From positions 62,001 to 126,000 of the forward strand of contig MPPA01000001.1 in assembly GCA_001896725.1 (NCBI GenBank): a DNA stretch of 64,000 nucleotides, written 5' to 3'. This document shows, one piece after another, positions 17,906 through 27,694 of the stretch (within the stretch, counting starts at the first letter, position 1; the number at the start of each line of letters is the position of its first letter). The translations under genes were made by a program, and so were the position numbers. Source of the DNA: Methanococcoides sp. EBM-47. GTDB taxonomy: Archaea; Halobacteriota; Methanosarcinia; Methanosarcinales; Methanosarcinaceae. The notes beneath the pieces are model-generated. The model did not search any database. It was not told the DNA's origin and saw only the letters and a program-made list of their open reading frames with translations.

Positions 17906-18937
17906 ATGGTTCATCCAAAGATCTTAGAGGTCATTGAACATGATGTCTGCACTGCTTGCGGGGCATGCGCATCTGCATGCCCTGTAGGTGCTATTGTTGT
18001 AAACAAGCGGGCAGAAATACGTGATCCTGATAACCTTGAACTGTATGAGAAAGGTGCAACTCTTAACGTATGTGAAGGTTGTTTCACGTGTGGAAGGGTT
18101 TGTCCAGTGATAGATGGATATTATGATGATGAATTTGCCAACGTGATGTCATTTTTTGGTGCAAGGAGCACTATTCCCGGCCAGGACGGAGGTGTAACTT
18201 CCCATATACTTAAAGAACTGCTCAGGAAAGGAGAGATCGACTGTGTTGTTGGTATTTCCAGGAATGAGAAATGGGAAACAGAGCTTATCCTCATGACAAA
18301 ACCCGAAGATGTGGATAAGACCACAGGTACCAAGTATACTTATGATTCGGTGTTGCAAGCCCTTAAAGAGCCTTTCGAAAAATATGACCGCATAGCCGTT
18401 GTAGGTGTTCCCTGTCAAGCCCATGGAGCCCGTCTCATATCTGAGAATGTCAATGATAAGATCGTTCTAATTGTGGGACTTTTATGTATGGAAAGTTTCC
18501 ACCATGATACCATGAACGAAAAGATAGTTCCTGAGATAATGAAGCTGGATGTCGAAGACGTTGTGAAAATGGATTTCGCAAAAGGTAAGTTCTGGAACTA
18601 TACTAAGGATGGTCAGGAGCACAGCGTCAAGATCGCTGAGATAGCACATCTTGCAAGACATCCATGCCATAGTTGTTGTGATTATACTTCTGTGTTCGCA
18701 GATATATCCATTGGCTCGGTAGGTACTCCAGATGGCTGGAACTGCGTGTTGATTCGCACTGACGCAGGACAGGAATATTTTGACAAGGTGAAGGATACAC
18801 TGGAGATCATGGAAAATCCCGCACCTCCAGGATTGGACCTTGTGAAGAAACTTGCAAAACAGAAACATAATAACAATTCGGGCCACTATCTTGAAGTCTG
18901 TGAGAAGTTCTCATTCGATGAATGTGGTATACGTTAA
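17906..18937 (+). CDS. fpoF: F420H2 dehydrogenase input subunit FpoF
   Basis: 343 residues of the FrhB/FpoF family. Two iron-sulfur motifs open the protein: CTACGACASACPVG and CEGCFTCGRVCP. The FAD/F420 domain follows, including VGVPCQAHG and HPCHSCCDYT. The protein takes electrons from F420H2 into the Fpo proton-pumping complex. FrhB has the same domains, but the position directly after mer is the one found for fpoF in Methanosarcina, while frhB would be in an frhADGB operon. Confidence 0.88.
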   Translation: MVHPKILEVIEHDVCTACGACASACPVGAIVVNKRAEIRDPDNLELYEKGATLNVCEGCFTCGRVCPVIDGYYDDEFANVMSFFGARSTIPGQDGGVTSHILKELLRKGEIDCVVGISRNEKWETELILMTKPEDVDKTTGTKYTYDSVLQALKEPFEKYDRIAVVGVPCQAHGARLISENVNDKIVLIVGLLCMESFHHDTMNEKIVPEIMKLDVEDVVKMDFAKGKFWNYTKDGQEHSVKIAEIAHLARHPCHSCCDYTSVFADISIGSVGTPDGWNCVLIRTDAGQEYFDKVKDTLEIMENPAPPGLDLVKKLAKQKHNNNSGHYLEVCEKFSFDECGIR

Positions 18938-18949
18938 CGGTTGTTATCT

Positions 18950-19468
18950 ATGCATATGAGAAGAGCGTTCTATATAGGACGCTTCCAACCATTCCATCTT
19001 GGACACTATTCCATTATCTGTACCATTGCAAAGGAAATAGATGAGCTGGTAATAGGCATAGGCAGTGCCCAGAAAAGTCATGATCCTGAAAATCCGTTCA
19101 CTGCAGGTGAAAGGGTTATGATGATACGGCACGCTTTAGAAGATACTGATGTGAAACATTATGCAATACCCATTGAAGACCTACAGCGTAACTCTGTCTG
19201 GGTATCTCATATCATTTCCATGTCCCCCCTCTTTGACGTAGTATACTCCAATAATCCCCTTGTGATACAGCTTTTCAAGGAGGCAAATATGGATGTGCGC
19301 CAACCCCCCATGTTCAACAGAAAAGGCTACTCAGGAACAGAGATCCGTAAAAAGATGATCGAGGGAGATGATTGGCGCCAGCTCGTCCCCACCGCTGTAG
19401 CGGAAGTCATAGATGAGATCGACGGTGTCACCAGGCTTAGAAATGTATCTCAGAAGGATATGGAATAG
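18950..19468 (+). CDS. nadM: Nicotinamide-nucleotide adenylyltransferase
   Basis: 172 residues from ATG 18950 (TTG 18941 and ATG 18956 are alternatives). The nucleotidyltransferase motifs GRFQPFHLGHYS near the N-terminus (HxGH) and GYSGTEIRKKM (the ISSTxxR-like motif) identify the archaeal NMN adenylyltransferase, which makes NAD from NMN and ATP. The gene starts 12 bp after fpoF and is probably in the mer-fpoF transcript. Confidence 0.93.
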   Translation: MHMRRAFYIGRFQPFHLGHYSIICTIAKEIDELVIGIGSAQKSHDPENPFTAGERVMMIRHALEDTDVKHYAIPIEDLQRNSVWVSHIISMSPLFDVVYSNNPLVIQLFKEANMDVRQPPMFNRKGYSGTEIRKKMIEGDDWRQLVPTAVAEVIDEIDGVTRLRNVSQKDME

Positions 19469-19605
19469 CATGATAAACACCAAAACACATGTTTACCAAG
19501 ATCCTAAATTCTGCAATTCTACCTGAAAATTGTATTTTGTGATCATCCAAACCTTAGTTTTACAAGGTCTTCATTGTCCTGTGACACTCTTGGCAGACAC
19601 ATCTT

Positions 19606-19614
19606 TTATAAACA
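19606..19614 (+). promoter_or_regulatory. TATA element upstream of the small Cys protein
   Basis: TTTTATAAA lies about 53-61 bp before the ATG at 19667, with AGGAGGT directly before that start. This indicates that the small gene has its own promoter. Confidence 0.45.
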
Positions 19615-19666
19615 GATATCTCCAATTACATACTGGGAGTTCATTCTATCTGCAGGAGGTAACAAT

Positions 19667-19876
19667 ATGGCAAAGCAGGAAAATCCACCGGTTTTCTGTG
19701 AAAAGTACTGTATCATATGTAAAGGGGCAAGAGCAGGTAACAGTATCTGCAAAGCTATACAGAACTTGGAACTAAAGATCTTTGGCAAGGATGGGTGTAT
19801 CTGGGGCAAAGCTAGAACAAAATTTTATGGAGTCACACCTGACCAGAAAATACCGGAAATATCTAAGAAAAAATGA
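19667..19876 (+). CDS. Small conserved cysteine-containing protein of methanogens
   Basis: 69 residues from ATG 19667, which has a near-perfect ribosome-binding site (GGAGGT). Five cysteines are arranged as CEKYCIIC, then SICKA, then GCIWG; such a set could hold a metal or an iron-sulfur cluster. I recognise it only as a conserved hypothetical protein seen in Methanosarcinales and assign no function. It has its own TATA element and ends about 30 bp before the convergent tRNA-Gly gene. Confidence 0.65.
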   Translation: MAKQENPPVFCEKYCIICKGARAGNSICKAIQNLELKIFGKDGCIWGKARTKFYGVTPDQKIPEISKKK

Positions 19877-19906
19877 GACCATATCTTATATTTAATTTTG
19901 GACTTA

Positions 19907-19978
19907 TGCGGCTGCCGGGATTCGAACCCGGGTTCTAGGCTTGGGAAGCCCAGGTCATAGCCACTAAACCACAGCCGC
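19907..19978 (-). tRNA. tRNA-Gly (anticodon CCC)
   Basis: The minus strand folds into a full cloverleaf: acceptor GCGGCTG/CAGCCGC, D arm, anticodon stem TGGGC/GCCTA with loop TTCCCAA (anticodon CCC), and T arm CCGGG-TTCGAAT-CCCGG. The discriminator base is A and CCA is not encoded. No intron is present. Confidence 0.95.
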
Positions 19979-20047
19979 ATATGGGTACAACGCTATCTAT
20001 AATGCTTCTTCGATTATAGAGTTTATGGTGAAACAACTGGAATTATT

Positions 20048-21022
20048 TTATGTATTTTGACCCAACTCCTGCAATAGTATGGACATGAGGCGATCTCTTA
20101 TAATATCTCTTTCTGCATAGACGGTTTTGAACTCCACTGAGATCTTAACCCCATCACTGTCACTATTAAGATAAAAGGTAGCATATGCATCCTTTAGCTC
20201 ATCCCCTTTTTCCCGTACTTTTTCAAGCCTGTCAATTATATCCATTGGCACACTTTTCAGGTATAGATCAAAGCTTGAAAAGAACTTTCCAGTACCATAG
20301 TTGCGAATAGGCTTTTCAAGGAATACCTTGTTAGGAATCCTGGTATAATCTGCATACCTTGAAAAGAACTTCCCATTACTATGGTTGCGGATAGGCCTTT
20401 CAATAAATACTTTGTTGAGCATTTTGGTATAGTCTGTATACGTATTCAACGATGCATCCACCACTACATAGAACATTCCAATATGTTTGACCTGTCCCTC
20501 CTCATTACCCACTTTTATATAATCTCCTATCTTGAAAGGTTTTTTTGTCAGCAGCATGAACCATATAATATAAGAAAGTACCACATCCCGGATAGCAAAG
20601 GCAAAGCCTGTTGCTGTCAGACCTAAAAATAGGGCTACGTTCTGTATACCAATGCCCATGTACAGGAAAACAACAACTGTAGCCAGCAAATATATCAAAA
20701 AAGTATATAATTTGCTTAGCAGGATCCTTTCTTCTGGTTGCCCGATATCCCCAAATGCACCTATAGTAAAGTTGATAGTGAGTCTTATGAAGAGTGTGGC
20801 TCCGCCAAAAGAGACTAAAACCACAGTTATACCTTCCAGTATCTTCATCAATGTTTCAGGAACAGGTATGATCTCCTGTCTTCCTGCAAGATGGATAGCA
20901 ATGATCGGAAGCATCACTATCAAAAAGAAAACGACAGCCTTGTTAAGCTGCTCAAGATCAAATTTCATCTTTATTTTCTTGAACTTTTCTTTAACAGATT
21001 TGATAATTGAATCTTTTACCAT
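20048..21022 (-). CDS. MscS-family mechanosensitive channel with internal duplication
   Basis: 324 residues. Several N-terminal hydrophobic helices lead into the pore helix region (LGLTATGFAFAIRDVV) and the cytoplasmic beta domain (KIGDYIKVGNEEGQVKHIG), which identify a small-conductance mechanosensitive channel. Within the soluble domain a 28-residue stretch centred on IPNKVFLEKPIRN occurs twice in a row (encoded by 20277-20360 and 20361-20444). Other MscS proteins have this once. The reading frame is kept. Confidence 0.88.
   Translation of the reverse strand: MVKDSIIKSVKEKFKKIKMKFDLEQLNKAVVFFLIVMLPIIAIHLAGRQEIIPVPETLMKILEGITVVLVSFGGATLFIRLTINFTIGAFGDIGQPEERILLSKLYTFLIYLLATVVVFLYMGIGIQNVALFLGLTATGFAFAIRDVVLSYIIWFMLLTKKPFKIGDYIKVGNEEGQVKHIGMFYVVVDASLNTYTDYTKMLNKVFIERPIRNHSNGKFFSRYADYTRIPNKVFLEKPIRNYGTGKFFSSFDLYLKSVPMDIIDRLEKVREKGDELKDAYATFYLNSDSDGVKISVEFKTVYAERDIIRDRLMSILLQELGQNT
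20277..20444 (-). repeat. Tandem duplication of 84 bp inside the MscS gene
   Basis: Two adjacent 84-bp units, 20277-20360 and 20361-20444, both beginning GAAAAGAACTT on the plus strand. By hand count they agree at about 66 of 84 positions, so the duplication is not recent. Both units encode a version of NKVF(I/L)E(R/K)PIRN. Confidence 0.85.
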
Positions 21023-21494
21023 TGGTATACACTTGATCTTAGTATATCGTTTTATTCTATTTATAGAGAGTTTTGATAAATTTTCCCTCTTCAGTATTAC
21101 GTCATATTAAAATATAAATATTGGTAAATAAAATTAATGAGCATGAATGCTTTAACTTATCTCGTTCATAATTCGGATACATTTTATTCGCTCCATTATG
21201 CATCCACATGGAAGATCTGGGATAGCAACAGCAGTTGGGCTGTGCACCTGATCGCTGTTACACACTATTGACACAGTGCTAGGTATATCTGCCTTGTGTG
21301 CAGTTCTGCAATTGTGTTCATAATTATAGTTCATAATTATAAAATATACATGTGCTCTTTAGCTTATTGACCTTGCTTTCAGGGAATTGAATAAAAGCGG
21401 AACTTTCATTCATATATGTGGCTGCAATATTTTATACAGGGTGTAGTATTTTGCTTACAGTAAACGTTTTTAACTAGTATGCTCAATATGTTGT
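21023..21494. other. Intergenic region without recognisable genes
   Basis: About 470 bp, A+T-rich, separating the MscS gene from the pyrophosphatase-like gene. It should contain promoters for both divergent genes. A 60-codon minus-strand frame at 21152-21334 has no ribosome-binding site and no family resemblance. I see no RNA gene. Confidence 0.4.
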
Positions 21495-21905
21495 ATGAAG
21501 ATCGTGATCGAGACCCCTAAATACAGTTTTTTTAAATATAATAGGTCAGACGATCGCTATGTAAAGGTGTTCTTCTCCCCGGTCCCAACCATATTCAATT
21601 ATGGTTACATAGAGGGTATAAAAGGCCCCGATGGGATGGAAGTAGATGCGGTTGTCCTAGGTCCGCGAATATCACAGGGTACAGTTCTGGAGTTCCCTAA
21701 TTTCCAGGGGATTATAAGGTTTGTGGATGATTCATTAAAAGATGATAAATATCTGTTCTATATAGATGGTTTTAGTTCTTCACAGGTCCTATCTTTATAT
21801 TTTAAAATATATGCTATCTTCAAGACCTTTGTATATCTCATATCTGAACAAAGGATGTCAGAATGTAAGTTCTTAGGCATAGAAGAGCTCATCGGTAACA
21901 TTTGA
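21495..21905 (+). CDS. Inorganic pyrophosphatase-like protein with altered active site
   Basis: 136 residues, shorter than the 160-180 of soluble type-I pyrophosphatases. The segment NYGYIEGIKGPDGMEVDAVVLGP aligns with the family core NYGFIPGTxxxDGDPxD, and KDDKYLF resembles the later acidic-lysine site. In DGMEVD the middle aspartate of the DxDPxD signature is Met, so one metal ligand is lost. It may be a regulatory or structural paralogue or have another phosphate substrate. Confidence 0.6.
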   Translation: MKIVIETPKYSFFKYNRSDDRYVKVFFSPVPTIFNYGYIEGIKGPDGMEVDAVVLGPRISQGTVLEFPNFQGIIRFVDDSLKDDKYLFYIDGFSSSQVLSLYFKIYAIFKTFVYLISEQRMSECKFLGIEELIGNI

Positions 21906-22083
21906 TCCAAGCTCTGTGGAAATGTTTGTTAATACCCCAGCATCAACAATGGTCGCACAGTACATGGAGTTCATGGATTAGATGCCGGTTTTATTTGAAA
22001 TCTTGATTTCCATTTTTTTGATGATGTCATTTATTCACTAGAAAAGTTTATACTAAACCAAAGACATTTTTTGTTTGAGGGGA

Positions 22084-24051
22084 ATGATGGGCCTTACCGA
22101 TGATTGTAAGAACGCTGAAATCAACTGTATCTGTAAAATATCGGAAATAGTAGCAACCAACAATAATTTTAAATATGTGATCCAGCGAGCAGCTGAAACA
22201 ATACCATCCGGTTTTCAGTATCCTTCCATCACTTGTATCAGGATAACTGTAAATAATAGGACATTCAAGACCTCTAATTTCAAGATCACCCCTTGGAAAA
22301 TTTCTTGCTCATGCACTGGCCCGAATTCACTATTTATATCTATTGAGGCTTTTTACCTTGAAGAACGGCCTAAGGCGGACGATGGGCCATTTCTTTCAAG
22401 AGAGAAAACAATGCTCATTTCAATATGTAACTATTTAAAAACTTTCTATGAAAGAGAAGAAGCACTAAGAGCTCATTATGATAGTGAGCAAAAATGCAAA
22501 GCTTTTATGGATAATGCCCTTGATGGGATGATGGTGCTGGATTTCAAAGGGAAGGTCTTGCTATTCAACACGGCTTTGGCCAAGATGTTTGAGGTCGATG
22601 ATCCAGAGGCCTCCATAAACCACAGTATCCTTGACTATCTTTGTGAAGAATATAAACTTAAGGCTATAAAAGACCAGTTGAATGTGTTGCGTGGGAAAGG
22701 AGGTTATCTCAGTACATATAAAGTGCGGTCAAGGAAAGGACGTGAATTTTGGGTAGAGGGTCTGGGAACGAAGATCATCTATAATGGCAATCTGGCCAAT
22801 ATAGTCATTATACGTGATATCACTGAAAGAATGGCTGCAGAAGAAAAATTAAAAATCTATCGCCAGAACATAAACAAGCTTGTAAAAGAGCGCATCGTCA
22901 ATACATCTTCTTCAAATGAAAAACTAAAAGAGAATATGAAAATATGGAAGCACATGAATCAAGTTTTATCTCACGAAAAAAACAAATTATATAAATATCT
23001 TAATAGTGTTGGTGTAATAGTAATAGTCCTTGGACCAGAAGGACATGTATCTTTCATGAACAAGAGGGGTTCTGAACTCCTTGGTTACAATAAAGATGGG
23101 ATAGTTGGACAGAATTGGATAGAGATCTTTGTTCCCGATCATTATCGTGATCATGCAAAAGATATATTTCTAGAGTGCCTCAGCGGCAATTGTGTGAACG
23201 AATGCGAATATCCCGTGCTAAGATACAATGGCGAGAATAGGATGATATTATGGACAAATGTCCCCTTGATAGATGAAAATCAGAGTGTCATAGGGATGAT
23301 CAGCACTGGCGAGGATATTACAGATCTTAGGGATTCTCAGGAAACACTTCAGCAATATGTTGATGATCTGAAAAAGAGCAATGAATTTAAGATGCTTTTT
23401 ATTGACATTTTGCGTCATGATCTGCTTAATCCCGCCACTATTATCAAGGGCTATTCTGAGATTCTGCTGGAAAGGATAAAAATGGACGAGGAAAAGGCTC
23501 TTGTGGAAAAGATCTATGAGCAAAACGAGAACCTTATACAGATCATTAATACTGCTTCGACATTAGGCAAACTTGAAAGTATTGATATGGTTAGTTTTGA
23601 GAAGATCGACCTGCTTGATATGCTGAGGAAGGTTTGTAGTGGTTATGTCCCACTACTGAAAGAAAAGAACATGACAGTACAGTATCCTGCAAAGGACAAG
23701 TGTCTGGCCGATGTTAACCCTATGATCAAAGAAGCCTTTTCTAATCTGATATCTAATGCTATTAAGTTCAGCCCTCATGGAGGTAAGCTTGTTTTAGATA
23801 TAGAGGACTTGGAATCTTCATGGAAAATAACGTTCACTGATTTCGGTATGGGAGTCAGTGATGAAAACAAGGATGCAATATTTAGAAGATTTAAACAGGT
23901 TTCCGCAGAAGGGACTAAAGGAAGTGGACTGGGACTTGCTATTGTAAAGAAAATAATCGAACTTCATCATGGTGAGGTGGGAATATATGATAATCCTTTG
24001 GGACAAGGTGCTGTTTTCTGGATAGAACTGAAAAAAACACAATCAGTTTAA
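22084..24051 (+). CDS. Cytosolic PAS-domain sensor histidine kinase
   Basis: About 655 residues; the start is ATG 22084 or 22087, just after GAGGGGA. No membrane segment is visible, so the signal is intracellular. An N-terminal region of about 130 residues is followed by two PAS domains (around FMDNALDGMMVLDFKG and VIVLGPEGHVSFMNKRG), a coiled-coil linker, then the HisKA domain with phospho-accepting His in DILRHDLLNP and the ATPase domain with N box (NLISNAIKFS) and G boxes (GSGLGLAIVKKI). No response regulator is adjacent, which is common in methanogens. Confidence 0.9.
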   Translation: MMGLTDDCKNAEINCICKISEIVATNNNFKYVIQRAAETIPSGFQYPSITCIRITVNNRTFKTSNFKITPWKISCSCTGPNSLFISIEAFYLEERPKADDGPFLSREKTMLISICNYLKTFYEREEALRAHYDSEQKCKAFMDNALDGMMVLDFKGKVLLFNTALAKMFEVDDPEASINHSILDYLCEEYKLKAIKDQLNVLRGKGGYLSTYKVRSRKGREFWVEGLGTKIIYNGNLANIVIIRDITERMAAEEKLKIYRQNINKLVKERIVNTSSSNEKLKENMKIWKHMNQVLSHEKNKLYKYLNSVGVIVIVLGPEGHVSFMNKRGSELLGYNKDGIVGQNWIEIFVPDHYRDHAKDIFLECLSGNCVNECEYPVLRYNGENRMILWTNVPLIDENQSVIGMISTGEDITDLRDSQETLQQYVDDLKKSNEFKMLFIDILRHDLLNPATIIKGYSEILLERIKMDEEKALVEKIYEQNENLIQIINTASTLGKLESIDMVSFEKIDLLDMLRKVCSGYVPLLKEKNMTVQYPAKDKCLADVNPMIKEAFSNLISNAIKFSPHGGKLVLDIEDLESSWKITFTDFGMGVSDENKDAIFRRFKQVSAEGTKGSGLGLAIVKKIIELHHGEVGIYDNPLGQGAVFWIELKKTQSV

Positions 24052-24239
24052 TGTGAAGCTTCCTCTCACCTGAAGATAGTCCCGCGGGTATCTCCACTTT
24101 TGGACCTTTCAGGTCTATGGTAAAAAAGAAAGAATTAAAGGATCAAAGTGAACATCAAATTAGAACATAAGGTTCAAAGGTCAATTGGATATCCCATTGA
24201 AGAAAAAATAAAAGAAAAAAGGTAGAGAGGTATATTTAC

Positions 24240-25454
<1,215 letters not shown>

Positions 25455-25459
25455 TCATG

Positions 25460-25785
25460 TCATGTTCTGTCACAGTTTCCACATTGCACGAATGCCTTCT
25501 TCATCTTTTTGCCCATCCCCGGACCACCACCCATACTGGTTTGATCAGCTGGTCGATCATAAAAAAGTTATTCACACTAATAAAAGCGTGAAGAGAACTA
25601 TCCCTGTGCACAGCTGAGAGAGATGTGCTCACCTTGCATTCACCGTTGAAATATATAAAGGGATCAGGAACAATAACATCTGCACCTACCATTTCTCCAA
25701 TGCGTTCATTGATAAGATCACCATCAATACACATTATAAGAGCTTTGGTATTGCCATCTTTTTTATGACTGCCATTATACCGCTT
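25460..25785 (-). pseudogene. Decayed flavodoxin / NADPH-dependent FMN reductase-like gene
   Basis: Read on the minus strand, the region gives YNGSHKKDGNTKALIMC, reminiscent of the GSPRKDGNT FMN loop, then GADVIVPDPFIYFNGECKV, reminiscent of the ADxIIxGTPVYFGG segment, and near the end a frame change turns VRGWAKR-stop into GMGKKMKKAFVQCGNC, a plausible C-terminus. No intact start is present and at least one frameshift is needed. The best reading is a dead relative of the Isf-type flavoproteins such as the one at 13.3 kb. Confidence 0.4.
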
Positions 25786-25903
25786 TCAAGACATTAGGTC
25801 CACTTATCAATTTAAACAATCATCTATATATCACTAAGTATCTACTTTATATCAATTGTTAATAAATGCCAGATATACGGCAAAAAACAAATGCTGTGGA
25901 TTC

Positions 25904-26182
25904 TTATACTTCCACAGCTTTGCCAAAGACACTAAGAAATTCATCACATTGTGTGATAAGAGTCTCTGCAGCTTCCCTTACAATTGTTATAGGATCAGTA
26001 CCATCTGTCTTAATATACAGTATAGGTTCACTTATGGATACGTGCTTCATATCATAAGAAGCGGTGCGTACCCTTGTATCTTCCAGTAATACAGATTTCA
26101 GCATATTGAGAAGAGTATGCGTCTCACCTTTTATCTCAAGGTGCATCTCATCTTCGGTCTTGTTTATGATCTTCAGTTCCAT
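25904..26182 (-). CDS. rpoL: DNA-directed RNA polymerase subunit L (Rpo11)
   Basis: 92 residues from ATG 26182, preceded by GGGTGA; the in-frame GTG at 26191 is less likely. The sequence has the RpoL pattern: an amino-terminal strand MELKIINK, then HTLLNMLKSVLLED in the dimerisation helix, then the MKHVSISEPILYIKTD strand region. It pairs with RpoD in the polymerase platform. The gene follows csl4, an arrangement common in archaea. Confidence 0.93.
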   Translation of the reverse strand: MELKIINKTEDEMHLEIKGETHTLLNMLKSVLLEDTRVRTASYDMKHVSISEPILYIKTDGTDPITIVREAAETLITQCDEFLSVFGKAVEV

Positions 26183-26213
26183 GGAATTCACCCATATAAG
26201 TTAGATCTTTATT

Positions 26214-26945
26214 TTATACGATGCCAGTCCCATAATCTGAGGAGAGTTTACGTCCCTCTACCCTTCCACATTCCGAGCATTTCAGTTTGTTATCTTCCTT
26301 GATCATAACACCACGACAGTTAGAGCATTGAGCCTTCATCACACCAAGTTCCTTCTCTGCTGTACTAAGCCGCATATTCTCAGTGTTCAGAACTTTCGCC
26401 TTGATTATATCTCCTACAGCGAATTCCTCATCTATTCTCTTGCAATATGAGTCTTTAACATTGGATACATGCACTGCAGCTGTACCTACTTTCTGGAACT
26501 CACGTTCACCTTCACCTTTTATAGCAGCGATCTCAACAAGTGCAACACTTTCTCTAAGGGAGGCTATACTGCCCACTACGATATCTCCCACGGCAATGGT
26601 TGGTGGATACTTGGTACTGGGAGAAACAGATATGATACGAGCTTTCCGATCTATCTTCAAGACACCTGTAGAGGCAGCATGGATATCTGCAACATGAGTG
26701 AAAGTCCCGATCCCGGGATTGAATTCTTCAGTAGTACCAATAATATCTCCAGGCATCACAAAGGTCATTTCCTCTTCATCCATAATATCCTCTTCTATTA
26801 CTTTCTCTGGAGGTTTTACAATGCCACTTCTTGGAACTTTCACCATTTTAGCAGCTACCTCCACTTTCATTTCCTTGGCCACCGTTCGTTCTGTTCCTTT
26901 CGGTGATCGTACACTTTCTGATCCCTCACCAGAGCCTTTGATCAT
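26214..26945 (-). CDS. csl4: Exosome RNA-binding subunit Csl4
   Basis: Up to 243 residues. The family core begins at FVMPGDIIGTTEEFNPG, continues into an S1 RNA-binding domain and ends with a zinc ribbon (CSNCRGVM and CSECGR). Csl4 caps the archaeal RNA exosome and recruits RNA or DnaG. The first 54 residues are lysine- and glutamate-rich and not part of the family core; a second good start is the ATG at 26783 after GAGGATATT, which would give the usual length. rpoL follows. Confidence 0.9.
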   Translation of the reverse strand: MIKGSGEGSESVRSPKGTERTVAKEMKVEVAAKMVKVPRSGIVKPPEKVIEEDIMDEEEMTFVMPGDIIGTTEEFNPGIGTFTHVADIHAASTGVLKIDRKARIISVSPSTKYPPTIAVGDIVVGSIASLRESVALVEIAAIKGEGEREFQKVGTAAVHVSNVKDSYCKRIDEEFAVGDIIKAKVLNTENMRLSTAEKELGVMKAQCSNCRGVMIKEDNKLKCSECGRVEGRKLSSDYGTGIV

Positions 26946-27078
26946 CCTGCGTGAAATCTTTTTCCTGTTCTTTATGCGAATAAGAATCCCTCATGATGAA
27001 ATTAGATCTATATGATCGAGCGTCAGTTTGCAGAACATATATTCTCCGCTATATAAAGCAGTTGCAAACATCGACAGG

Positions 27079-27681
27079 TTACATGTTGCCATCACACCGG
27101 ACTATCCGGTAGATTTCAACCTTAACCAGTTCTACATCCTTTTTATGAAATTTAAATGTTCGTTTTATCGGAAAACCAGTTTCATACCAGTCACTGATCA
27201 TCGCAGGCTCTATGAAACTTTTAACGAATCTGTAACTTCCGCAGTTGTGGACGGAATATATCACATCTGCAACTCTTAGGGCTGTTGAAAGAAAAGGCCT
27301 GTCATTGCCCTTACACTGTGCTCCAAAGGGCGGGTTCATTACTACGGTGTCAGCATGTTCGGTCACATCTGATATGTCACATTGCATGAACTCAACTTCG
27401 ACCCCCATCATAGATGCATTCTCTCTTGCTATTTCAAGGGCACTTGGATCAAGGTCGAACCCTATTACTTTTTCTGCACCCAGGAGCTTTGCACCAATGG
27501 CAAGGATGCCGGTGCCACATCCCAGATCATATACTGTACCCTGTAAGTCCCCGTGCATGAATGCAAAATGTAATATCTCGGCAGCTATGGGAGCTGGCGT
27601 AGCATATTGTTCAAGGTTCACATCAGGTTTTTCGAACCCTTTCACTTTTTCCAGCATTATCTCAAGCTTTCTTTGCTTCAT
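27079..27681 (-). CDS. METTL5-like N6-adenine RNA methyltransferase
   Basis: 200 residues. The Rossmann SAM-binding motif is [14 protein letters not shown], and the catalytic motif MNPPFGAQ is the NPPF of N6-adenine methyltransferases. The N-terminus with [15 protein letters not shown] is typical of the METTL5 group, whose eukaryotic member modifies an adenine of 18S rRNA. An rRNA or tRNA target is inferred. It is 13 bp downstream of dph2 on the same strand. Confidence 0.85.
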   Translation of the reverse strand: MKQRKLEIMLEKVKGFEKPDVNLEQYATPAPIAAEILHFAFMHGDLQGTVYDLGCGTGILAIGAKLLGAEKVIGFDLDPSALEIARENASMMGVEVEFMQCDISDVTEHADTVVMNPPFGAQCKGNDRPFLSTALRVADVIYSVHNCGSYRFVKSFIEPAMISDWYETGFPIKRTFKFHKKDVELVKVEIYRIVRCDGNM

Positions 27682-27694
27682 CTAATGACCTGCT

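Noticed and set aside
21152-21334. Small minus-strand gene of 60 codons
   Set aside because: No ribosome-binding site, no recognisable domain, and a Cys/Ile pattern typical of random A+T-rich frames.
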